NCBI GenBank assembly: GCA_005888865.1
Contig: VBCL01000054.1
Location: 15,948 to 22,145 of the forward strand
DNA from: Betaproteobacteria bacterium
GTDB taxonomy: Bacteria > Pseudomonadota > Gammaproteobacteria > Burkholderiales > Casimicrobiaceae
Length of the DNA stretch: 6,198 nt
Direction: 5' to 3'
The position numbers and the translations under genes are program-made. Below are positions 1 through 4,700 of this stretch, in pieces. Position 1 is the first letter of the stretch. The number at the start of each line of letters is the position of its first letter. The notes below the pieces were generated by a model that saw nothing but the letters and a program-made list of their open reading frames with translations, ran no database searches and was not told where the DNA came from.

Positions 1-136
1 CGATCTTGATGTTCGACTTGCTGGTCGATACCTGCACCGCTGGAGCCTCGGGAAAGAAATTCGGAAGCGTATAGACGATTCCGATCACCAGCGCGACGGC
101 GATCACCACGTACTTCCACAGCGTATAGCGGTTCAT
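1..136 (-). CDS. secD: Protein translocase subunit SecD, N-terminal part (runs off the window)
   Basis: Only the first 45 codons are present; the gene continues beyond base 1. SecD is an inner-membrane RND-like protein that works with SecF and YajC to use the proton gradient in late stages of Sec-dependent export. The visible part begins MNRYTLWKYV, has a hydrophobic transmembrane segment at about residues 10-24, and then LPNFF and APAVQV. This closely follows the E. coli SecD start as I remember it (LNRYPLWKYV, ALPNLF, DPAVQ). It lies downstream of yajC on the same strand, the usual yajC-secD-secF order. The 91-bp gap is filled by short repeats, and no clear Shine-Dalgarno sequence precedes the ATG (bases just upstream read AATCCAAA in sense). 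The start is set by homology. The large periplasmic domain and the other membrane segments are outside the window. Confidence 0.93.
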   Translation of the reverse strand, partial: MNRYTLWKYVVIAVALVIGIVYTLPNFFPEAPAVQVSTSKSNIKI

Positions 137-145
137 TTTGGATTA

Positions 146-214
146 AGCGTTGGGCGTGGAGCGTTGAGCGTCGACCGGGCTACCTGCATTTGCGCTGAAC
201 GCTCAACGCTGAAC
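146..214. repeat. Cluster of short GCTSAAC/GTTSAGC repeats forming an inverted repeat between yajC and secD
   Basis: A 14-bp unit at 146-159 is repeated directly at 160-173 with two mismatches. Three consecutive heptamers of the form GCT(G/C)AAC lie at 194-214. The two halves are complementary: AGCGTTGAGCGT at 160-171 pairs perfectly with 199-210, giving a 12-bp stem with a 27-nt loop. There is no T-run after it on either strand, so it is a poor candidate for an intrinsic terminator. Arrays of this kind occur as low-complexity intergenic repeats in some betaproteobacterial genomes (recollection, not searched). In mRNA it would fold just upstream of the secD start. Confidence 0.75.
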
Positions 215-227
215 GTGCGACCGACTC

Positions 228-551
228 TCACAAGGTCTTGATGGTGCCCTTGGGCAGCAGCAGCGAGATCGCACTTCTCTGAATGGTGACCTCGACGTTG
301 GGCGCGATCTCGACGTCGGCGTAGGCATCCGACAGCTTGGAGATCTTGCCGACCACGCCTCCTGCGGTCACGACTTCATCGCCCTTCTGCAACGACGAGA
401 GCATCGCCTTGGTCTCCTTGGCACGCTTCTGCTGCGGGCGTATCAGCAGGAAATAGAACACGACGACGATCGCGATCATCGGCAGGAACGTCATGATGTC
501 GCTGCCCGACGGGCTGCCTGCGGCCTGGGCGTAGGCGGGACTGATGAACAC
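228..551 (-). CDS. yajC: Sec translocon accessory subunit YajC
   Basis: A 107-residue single-pass inner-membrane protein that associates with SecD-SecF in the holotranslocon. A short N-terminus containing SPAYAQAAG leads into one transmembrane segment at about residues 22-37 (LPMIAIVVVFYFLLIRP). The family signature RPQQKRAKE follows, then a small cytoplasmic domain with LQKGDEVVTAGGVVGKI at about residues 54-70. Length agrees with the family (about 110 residues). The start is taken as GTG (valine codon in VFISPAYAQ) because an AAGGAGG site lies 8 nt upstream in the sense direction. The open frame runs much further upstream, but that extension lies inside tgt and is not homologous. It sits between tgt (59-bp gap) and secD, probably in one transcript with queA and tgt. 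Confidence 0.95.
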   Translation of the reverse strand: MFISPAYAQAAGSPSGSDIMTFLPMIAIVVVFYFLLIRPQQKRAKETKAMLSSLQKGDEVVTAGGVVGKISKLSDAYADVEIAPNVEVTIQRSAISLLLPKGTIKTL

Positions 552-559
552 GGGTATTT

Positions 560-566
560 CCTCCTT
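560..566 (-). promoter_or_regulatory. Shine-Dalgarno site fixing the yajC GTG start
   Basis: In sense orientation the bases read AAGGAGG, followed by 8 nt and then GTG at 551-549. It is the strongest ribosome binding site on the minus strand of this window. It decides for the GTG start over the long upstream extension of the frame. Confidence 0.85.
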
Positions 567-610
567 GCGGGGGTCCGGGCGCACGGCGAGCCGGCACCGG
601 AACGAGCCCG

Positions 611-1717
611 CTAGTCTACCACGCGGGCGCGGTCCGCCTTGAACGCCTCGGCATAGCCGGCGAGCGTCCCGGCGGCGATCGCCTGGCGCAGCTCGGCAAG
701 CAGGGTCAGGTAATAGTACAGGTTGTGGATTGTCGCCAGCCGCGCGCCGAGGATCTCGTTGGCGCGCTGCAGGTGATGCAGATAGGCGCGGCTGAAATGG
801 CGGCAGGCGTAGCATGAGCAGCCCGGATCGAGCGGCGTGGTATCGGCGCGGTGGCGGGCGTTACGGATCTTGATGTCGCCATAGCGGGTGAACAGCCACC
901 CGTTGCGGGCGTTGCGTGTCGGCAGGACGCAATCGAACATGTCGATGCCGTTGCCCACTGCCTCGACGATATCCTCCGGCGTGCCCACGCCCATCAGGTA
1001 ACGCGGACGGTCCGCCGGCAGGCGCGGCGTCACGTAGGCCTCGACGCGGCGCATCTCCTCCTTCGGCTCGCCGACGGACAATCCGCCGATGGCGTAGCCG
1101 TCGAACCCGATCCCGCTCAGCGCCCCGAGCGATTCGTCGCGCAGATCGTCGAACATGCCGCCCTGCACGATGCCGAACAGCGCGTTTTCGTTGCCCTCGT
1201 GCGCCGCTTTCGATCGCACCGCCCAGCGCACCGACAATTCCATCGACCGCGCCGTTTCATCGCGCGACGCGGGATAGGGCGTGCATTCGTCGAACACCAT
1301 CGCCACGTCGGCGTTGAACGCGCGCTGGATCTGCATCGACAGCTCGGGCGTCAGGAACAGCCGGTCGCCGTCGACCGGCGAGGCGAAAGCGACGCCTTCC
1401 TCCTGCACCTTGCGCAGCGGGCCGAGACTGAAGACCTGGAAGCCGCCCGAGTCGGTGAGAATCGGCCGCTGCCAGCCCATGAATCGATGCAGCCCGGCGT
1501 GCGCGGCGACGACCTCGATCCCTGGGCGGAGCCAGAGATGAAACGTGTTGCCGAGGACGATCTGTGCACCGAGTGTTTCGAGCTCGTTGGGCGCCATGGC
1601 CTTGACCGTGCCATAGGTGCCTACCGGCATGAAGACCGGTGTTTCCACGTCGCCGTGAGCGAGCGTGAGCTTTCCGCGCCGCGCCTGGCCGCAGCGCGCG
1701 ATGACCTCGAAGTGCAT
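611..1717 (-). CDS. tgt: Queuine tRNA-ribosyltransferase (tRNA-guanine transglycosylase)
   Basis: A 368-residue TIM-barrel enzyme (E. coli Tgt is 375). It replaces guanine at the wobble position of GUN-anticodon tRNAs (Asp, Asn, His, Tyr) with preQ1, the second-last stage of queuosine synthesis. Visible landmarks are TPVFMPVGTYGTVKAM (26-41), ILTDSGGFQVFSL with catalytic Asp89, ECTPYPA (144-150), and GIDMFDCVLPTRNARNG (257-273) carrying the nucleophile Asp262. The zinc site is C300-x-C302-xx-C305 plus His331. All key residues are present. The start MHFEVIARCG aligns with the E. coli start MKFEL; the open frame continues 42 codons further upstream into queA without homology. No strong ribosome binding site is visible. 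It starts 28 bp after the queA stop, so the two are very probably co-transcribed, and QueA acts directly after Tgt in the pathway. Confidence 0.98.
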   Translation of the reverse strand: MHFEVIARCGQARRGKLTLAHGDVETPVFMPVGTYGTVKAMAPNELETLGAQIVLGNTFHLWLRPGIEVVAAHAGLHRFMGWQRPILTDSGGFQVFSLGPLRKVQEEGVAFASPVDGDRLFLTPELSMQIQRAFNADVAMVFDECTPYPASRDETARSMELSVRWAVRSKAAHEGNENALFGIVQGGMFDDLRDESLGALSGIGFDGYAIGGLSVGEPKEEMRRVEAYVTPRLPADRPRYLMGVGTPEDIVEAVGNGIDMFDCVLPTRNARNGWLFTRYGDIKIRNARHRADTTPLDPGCSCYACRHFSRAYLHHLQRANEILGARLATIHNLYYYLTLLAELRQAIAAGTLAGYAEAFKADRARVVD

Positions 1718-1745
1718 CGGCCGATTGTAGCAGCGCCTTCCGGGG

Positions 1746-2816
1746 CTACCGCGCCGCGATCCCGCTGGCGCCGGCCTCCGGATCACGCTCGAGCAGCATC
1801 GCGTCGCCGTAGCTGAAAAAGCGGTAGCGCTGGCGAATCGCATGCGCGTACGCAGCTCGAATCGGGGCTACTCCGGCGAATGCCGAAGCGAGTATGAGTA
1901 GCGTCGAGCGCGGCAGGTGGAAGTTGGTGAGCAGCCGGTCGACGATCCGGAAACGAAATCCCGGAGTGATGAAAAGCGTCGTCTCCGCCGTGCCGGCGCG
2001 GACCCCCGCCGACGTCGCGGCGGACTCCAGCGCGCGCAGCGACGTCGTACCGACCGCAACGACGGCACGCCCGGCCGCGCGCGCCGCGGCGATCGCCGCG
2101 GCAGTCGCATCGGGAATGTCGAAGCGCTCGCCGTGCATGCGATGTTGCGTGAGATCCTCGGTTTCGACCGGCTGGAAGGTGCCCGCGCCGACGTGCAGCG
2201 TCAGAGTCGCGAAGGTCACGCCGTGAGACCGCAGTCGATCGAGCATCGCAGCGTCGAAATGGAGGCCCGCAGTGGGCGCAGCGACGGCCCCCGGGTGGCG
2301 GGCGTAGATCGTCTGGTAGCGCTCGCTGTCGGCGGTTCCCGCTGCACGCCGGATGTACGGCGGCAGCGGCACCTCGCCATGCCGTTCGAGGTAGACGTCG
2401 AGCGGCGAGTCCGCGTCGAAGCGAAGCCGAACGAAACGCCCATCGCGCTCCTGCACGATCGCGCTCGCGCCTCCATCGAGGAGGAGCCGGCCGCCAGGCT
2501 TGGGAGGATGACTGGCAGAGAGTTGCATCCACGCTTCGTCGGGCGCGACGATCCGCTCGAGCAGCAACTCGACCCGGCCTCCGGTCTCGCGCCGACCGTG
2601 CAGCCGCGAACGGATCACCTTCGTGTCGTTGAGCACGACGAGATCACCAGGCGCGAGCAACCCGGGCAAGTCCGCGAAAGCGCGATCGGTGATTCTCGTG
2701 CCCGCGACGTGCATCAGGCGGCTTTCGGTACGCTTCGCAGCCGGTGTCTGCGCGATCAACTCCGCAGGCAGGTCGTAATCGAAATCGGACAGGCGGAAGC
2801 CGGGGCGTTCGGACAT
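1746..2816 (-). CDS. queA: S-adenosylmethionine:tRNA ribosyltransferase-isomerase
   Basis: A 356-residue cytoplasmic enzyme that transfers and isomerises the ribosyl part of SAM onto preQ1 in tRNA, giving epoxyqueuosine. It matches E. coli QueA over its length: DFDYDLPAELIAQTP (11-25), PGDLVVLNDTKVIRSRL (56-72), PPYIRR (152-157), GAVAAPTAGLHFD (176-188), TLHVGAGTFQPV (206-217), VGTTSLRALESA (255-266), LLTNFHLPRSTLL (295-307) and YRFFSYGDAMLL (331-342). The ATG was chosen because MSERPGFRLSDF fits the family. The frame stays open another 115 codons upstream, but only by crossing tRNA-Leu in antisense. No clear Shine-Dalgarno sequence precedes the start. It heads the queA-tgt-yajC-secD run and is divergent from the tRNA gene. 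Confidence 0.98.
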   Translation of the reverse strand: MSERPGFRLSDFDYDLPAELIAQTPAAKRTESRLMHVAGTRITDRAFADLPGLLAPGDLVVLNDTKVIRSRLHGRRETGGRVELLLERIVAPDEAWMQLSASHPPKPGGRLLLDGGASAIVQERDGRFVRLRFDADSPLDVYLERHGEVPLPPYIRRAAGTADSERYQTIYARHPGAVAAPTAGLHFDAAMLDRLRSHGVTFATLTLHVGAGTFQPVETEDLTQHRMHGERFDIPDATAAAIAAARAAGRAVVAVGTTSLRALESAATSAGVRAGTAETTLFITPGFRFRIVDRLLTNFHLPRSTLLILASAFAGVAPIRAAYAHAIRQRYRFFSYGDAMLLERDPEAGASGIAAR

Positions 2817-2872
2817 GGCGCAGGATAGCGCGACCCACGCGGGCGCGTCTGTCGCGTGTCGTCGTTTTACGC

Positions 2873-2878
2873 GATAAT
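2873..2878 (+). promoter_or_regulatory. Candidate -10 element for tRNA-Leu
   Basis: GATAAT (five of six to the TATAAT consensus) followed by a GC-rich GCCGG discriminator, about 58 nt before the mature tRNA 5' end. GC-rich discriminators are typical of stable-RNA promoters under stringent control. No convincing -35 box is seen at 16-18 bp upstream. The site overlaps the candidate queA -10 box on the other strand, so the two promoters would compete. Confidence 0.3.
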
Positions 2879-2902
2879 GCCGGCTCCACCTCGCGCGAGC
2901 AA
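2874..2902 (-). promoter_or_regulatory. Candidate sigma70-type promoter for queA
   Basis: On the minus strand TTGCTC (2902-2897) is followed by a 17-nt spacer and CATTAT (2879-2874), about 58 nt upstream of the queA ATG. Three of six -35 positions and four of six -10 positions match consensus, with optimal spacing. It lies in the only non-coding stretch ahead of the run. The match is weak enough to arise by chance. Confidence 0.33.
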
Positions 2903-2935
2903 AGCCGGCCTCCCGCCAAGCCTCGCGCGCCTCCA

Positions 2936-3022
2936 GCCGGGATGGCGGAATTGGTAGACGCGCTGGACTCAAAATCCAGTTCTGGCAACAGAGTGAGGGT
3001 TCGATTCCCTCTCCCGGCACCA
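2936..3022 (+). tRNA. tRNA-Leu, anticodon CAA
   Basis: An 87-nt class II tRNA with encoded CCA. The acceptor stem GCCGGGA (2936-2942) pairs with TCCCGGC (3012-3018), followed by discriminator A and CCA (3020-3022). The anticodon stem CTGGA (2963-2967) pairs with TCCAG (2975-2979) around the loop CTCAAAA, placing CAA at 2970-2972, which reads the UUG codon. The long variable arm that marks leucine tRNAs is a TCTG/CAGA stem closed by a GCAA tetraloop (2981-2992). The T arm is GAGGG-TTCGATT-CCCTC ending at 3011. All stems are intact, so the gene should be functional. Its 3' part is duplicated downstream, which fits the frequent use of tRNA-Leu genes as integration sites. Confidence 0.97.
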
Positions 3023-3035
3023 CGAGCTCTGAGGG

Positions 3036-3117
3036 CGAACGGATTTGGTGGAGGCTAACGTGAGCGCAGCGAACGTTAAGCGAGCGCCAGCGAGCGGCCG
3101 GAGCCAAAATCCGCTCG
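3036..3117. repeat. Palindromic spacer between the tRNA-Leu gene and its 3' duplicate
   Basis: The ends are inverted copies: CGAACGGATTTGG (3036-3048) against 3104-3117, whose complement reads CGAGCGGATTTTGG, with one mismatch and one bulge. Inside is a second dyad, TAACGT (3056-3061) with ACGTTA (3073-3078), 11 nt apart. Short GAGCG/CAGCGA units are also repeated. The whole 82 bp could form a branched hairpin like a REP or MITE-type element. No T-run is present. It could serve as a structured end for the tRNA transcript or be a small mobile palindrome; the sequence alone does not decide. Confidence 0.55.
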
Positions 3118-3119
3118 AA

Positions 3120-3157
3120 GCAACAGAGTGAGGGTTCGATTCCCTCTCCCGGCACCA
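3120..3157 (+). repeat. Exact 38-bp duplicate of the tRNA-Leu 3' end (att-like)
   Basis: Bases 3120-3157 are identical to 2985-3022, from the variable-arm GCAA loop through the T arm, the acceptor 3' strand, discriminator and CCA. At the same 135-bp offset, the 8 bp CAAAATCC of the anticodon loop and stem (2970-2977) also recur at 3105-3112, but the 7 bp between are mostly different. The copy lacks the 5' half of a tRNA and so is not a tRNA gene. A direct repeat of exactly the 3' end is what tyrosine-recombinase integration into a tRNA gene leaves (attL/attR). No integrase is present in the 97-bp interval, so any element has been lost or was extremely short. Confidence 0.85.
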
Positions 3158-3161
3158 GCAC

Positions 3162-3311
3162 TCAATGCCGCTTGAAGTACTGAACTTCCCGTTCGTGCTG
3201 CTTCGCAGCCTCCAGTGTCTTGAAGGTTCCGAGATTCCTCCGGCGCCCCGTCTTCGGATTCGTCTTGACGGAGTACAGCCGGTACTCGCCTGAGCTGAGC
3301 TTCCTGATCAT
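3162..3311 (-). CDS. Conserved small protein, integrase Arm-domain-like (49 aa)
   Basis: Translation begins MIRKLSSGEYRLYSVKTN and continues PKTGRRRNLGTFKTLEAA, then KQHEREVQYFKRH to the stop. A GAAAGGA ribosome binding site lies 6 nt upstream of the ATG. The protein is strongly basic. Predicted layout by eye is two or three beta strands (residues 8-30) followed by a helix (31-48). This pattern, basic YRLYS-x-K-x-NPKTG-x-R turn then GTFKT-x-x-EAA, resembles the N-terminal Arm DNA-binding domain of tyrosine recombinases and AP2-like domains. I recall near-identical short hypothetical proteins in other proteobacteria. It has no catalytic domain, so a stand-alone DNA- or RNA-binding role is an inference. 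Its stop lies 5 bp from the tRNA duplicate, and it is divergent from the Cys-rich gene. Confidence 0.8.
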   Translation of the reverse strand: MIRKLSSGEYRLYSVKTNPKTGRRRNLGTFKTLEAAKQHEREVQYFKRH

Positions 3312-3415
3312 TGCCTGTCCTTTCCAGGAAAGAGACGACTGCGCGCCCGTCGGCTGAACTCTTGCCGCAACACCCCTGCCTTACACGACAGTGACGGCGC
3401 GCGAGGGTTCATTTC

Positions 3416-3421
3416 GAGGAG
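3416..3421 (+). promoter_or_regulatory. Shine-Dalgarno site of the Cys-rich gene
   Basis: GAGGAG followed by 7 nt and the ATG at 3429. This is well spaced and supports that start and the reality of the small gene. The 117-bp divergent region 3312-3428 must hold promoters for both small genes, but no convincing -35/-10 pair was found in it. Confidence 0.75.
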
Positions 3422-3428
3422 TCCGATC

Positions 3429-3665
3429 ATGCAAAAGTGCGAGCTCTGCGGCAACGAATACGACAAGGCATTCACGATCAGCCAGGCCGGAAAGAACCAC
3501 GTTTTCGACAGCTTCGAGTGTGCAATCCAGGTTCTCGCGCCGACGTGTGCGCATTGCCGCTGCCGGATCATCGGCCACGGGATCGAGGACAAGGGTGTTT
3601 TCTATTGCTGCGCGCACTGCGCCAAGTCCGCGGGTGTCGCGGGCGTTCGCGATCGCGCCGCATAA
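3429..3665 (+). CDS. Small Cys/His-rich putative metal-binding protein (78 aa)
   Basis: The sequence has three clusters of likely metal ligands. The first is C4-xx-C7 (MQKCELCGNEYDKAF). The second is H24 with C31 in HVFDSFECAI. The third is a dense C-terminal part: C40, H42, C43, C45, H50, C60, C61, H63 and C64. The C-terminal GVFYCCAHCAKSAG resembles the GLYYCCEACA segment of cyanobacterial SmtA metallothioneins, and CxxC knuckles of this sort commonly bind zinc. I recall similar proteins annotated as hypothetical or prokaryotic metallothionein-like; the exact family was not verified. There is no signal peptide or membrane segment, so it should be cytosolic. Likely roles are zinc storage or buffering, or a zinc-ribbon regulatory protein. 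It is transcribed alone, away from the Arm-like gene. Confidence 0.83.
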   Translation: MQKCELCGNEYDKAFTISQAGKNHVFDSFECAIQVLAPTCAHCRCRIIGHGIEDKGVFYCCAHCAKSAGVAGVRDRAA

Positions 3666-3737
3666 GGAAGCGTTCCGATTCGCGCGTCCAATGCGGAGTC
3701 GCCCGCCGGATCCCGCTCGCAAGCGGTCCGCGTCGAG

Positions 3738-3767
3738 GCGTCGATTGCGTAGGCAATACGCCGACGC
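3738..3767. repeat. Short inverted repeat downstream of the Cys-rich gene
   Basis: GCGTCG (3738-3743) pairs with CGACGC (3762-3767), and ATTGC (3744-3748) with GCAAT (3753-3757) around a GTAG loop. A 4-nt bulge (ACGC, 3758-3761) interrupts the right side. The 11-bp stem lacks a T-tail, so it is at best a weak or Rho-assisted end for the upstream gene. Confidence 0.5.
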
Positions 3768-3784
3768 GAGCGCCGATATCGTCT

Positions 3785-3850
3785 GACGCAAAAATCGGAA
3801 TGCTCCCTATACCATCCGCGGCATAGCGGTGGGAGCATTGATTTCGCGTC
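3785..3850. repeat. Long imperfect inverted repeat (MITE-like or bidirectional terminator-like)
   Basis: The left arm 3785-3813 and right arm 3828-3850 are complementary in blocks: GACGC/GCGTC, AAATC/GATTT, AATGCTCCC/GGGAGCATT (9 bp perfect, 3799-3807 with 3831-3839), and ACC/GGT. Small bulges separate the blocks, and the loop is 14 nt around the palindrome CCGCGG. The perfect ends suggest either a decayed MITE-type element or a transcript-end hairpin. There is no U-run, and no target-site duplication was recognised. Confidence 0.6.
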
Positions 3851-3930
3851 GGTGGTGCGGTAAGGCGGTGATGCGCGGGTTCGATGGTTGAAGATCCTCG
3901 CAAGTTGCATCGACGACGCGTCAACAAGCG

Positions 3931-4686
3931 ATGAATCGATTCGACAAGCGAAGGCGGCTATCGCGGGCCGCCGCGGCAAGCCCTGTAAAGAACAGCGAAA
4001 GCGGCCCCGCGCTCTCGCCCACAGGCGCCTCACGACGACGCTTCCTGACAGGCACCGGCGCGCTCACGACCGGCGCCGCCGCGACGCCGTACCTTGCAAC
4101 GGCGTTCGCGCCCGGCGTCCAGGCCAGGACCTCGGAAGCGGCAGTCCCGTCCGCGGCCCGCGATTCTCTGACCGACGTCCGGCTGACGGTGAATGGCCGC
4201 GACTATCAACTGAGGCTGGATCCACGCGTGACGCTGCTCGATGCGGTGCGCGAGTACCTCGGGCTCAAGGGCACCAAGAAGGGTTGCGATCGGGGGCAAT
4301 GCGGGGCATGCACGGTGCTGGTCAACGGCCGACGCATCAACTCCTGCCTCACGCTTGCGCTGTCGCACGAGGGCGACAAGATCGTGACGATCGAGGGCTT
4401 GGGAAACCCGTCCGCGCTGCATCCGGTGCAGAAGGCGTTCCTCGAGCGCGACGCTTTTCAGTGCGGGTATTGCACGCCCGGTCAGGTCTGCTCTGCGGTG
4501 GCGCTGCTCGACGAAGCGCGCGCCGGCGCCGTCAGCGCAGCGACGCCAGACGTGCGCGCGAGCGGCCCGGTCGCGCTCTCCGAGGACGAGATCCGCGAGC
4601 GCATGAGCGGCAACATCTGCCGCTGTGGAGCGTACGTCAACATCGTCGCCGCGATCCGCGATGCGGCCGGACGCACGACGACCTGA
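3931..4686 (+). CDS. paoA: Aldehyde oxidoreductase, 2x[2Fe-2S] subunit with Tat signal (PaoA/YagT-like)
   Basis: The 251-residue iron-sulfur subunit of a periplasmic xanthine oxidase-family enzyme. A twin-arginine signal SRRRFLTG (34-41), followed by an Ala/Thr-rich hydrophobic stretch (42-60), predicts folded export through Tat, together with the partner subunits. The plant-type ferredoxin domain has C119, C124, C127 and C139 (GCDRGQCGACTVLVNG). The second domain has C178, C181, C230 and C232 (QCGYCTPGQ, ERMSGNICRCGAY). All eight ligands are present. The sequence is close to E. coli PaoA throughout, including the long region before the RR motif, so the ATG at 3931 is plausible. Only a weak AAGCG lies in front of it. 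It is first in the operon, 14 bp before the FAD subunit gene. Confidence 0.95.
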   Translation: MNRFDKRRRLSRAAAASPVKNSESGPALSPTGASRRRFLTGTGALTTGAAATPYLATAFAPGVQARTSEAAVPSAARDSLTDVRLTVNGRDYQLRLDPRVTLLDAVREYLGLKGTKKGCDRGQCGACTVLVNGRRINSCLTLALSHEGDKIVTIEGLGNPSALHPVQKAFLERDAFQCGYCTPGQVCSAVALLDEARAGAVSAATPDVRASGPVALSEDEIRERMSGNICRCGAYVNIVAAIRDAAGRTTT

Positions 4687-4700
4687 GTCCGGGCACCAGC

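Larger units (their letters stand above)
3666..3930. other. Non-coding gap before the Mo-hydroxylase operon
   Basis: These 265 bp contain no convincing gene. They hold two hairpin-forming repeats (3738-3767 and 3785-3850), described separately. The final 80 bp before the operon start show no clear promoter or strong ribosome binding site. The frame of the later FAD subunit stays open from about 3888, but its translation there is out of register with any family. Confidence 0.6.

Noticed and set aside
851..1816. 321-codon plus-strand open frame
   Set aside because: It lies wholly opposite tgt and the end of queA; it is a GC-rich shadow with no recognisable family.
1917..2828. 303-codon plus-strand open frame
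   Set aside because: Antisense shadow of queA, Arg-rich and without motifs.
3105..3157. A second tRNA-Leu gene
   Set aside because: Only the 3' part is present; the acceptor 5' strand, D arm and intact anticodon and variable stems are missing.
2817..3161. Upstream extension of the queA frame giving two copies of a VPGEGIEPSLCC-containing peptide
   Set aside because: It is the antisense translation of the tRNA-Leu T arm and acceptor and of their duplicate, a well-known source of false proteins.
3362..3387. Promoter for the Cys-rich gene (TTGCCG with TACACG)
   Set aside because: The spacer is only 14 bp and the hexamers are poor.
3567..4033. Several minus-strand and alternative-frame open frames across the gap before paoA
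   Set aside because: Mutually overlapping, Arg-rich, spanning hairpin repeats and parts of real genes; no family features.
3888..4700. Long N-terminal extension of the FAD subunit (599-codon frame)
   Set aside because: The extension overlaps paoA in another frame and has no homology; the family start is the ATG at 4701.
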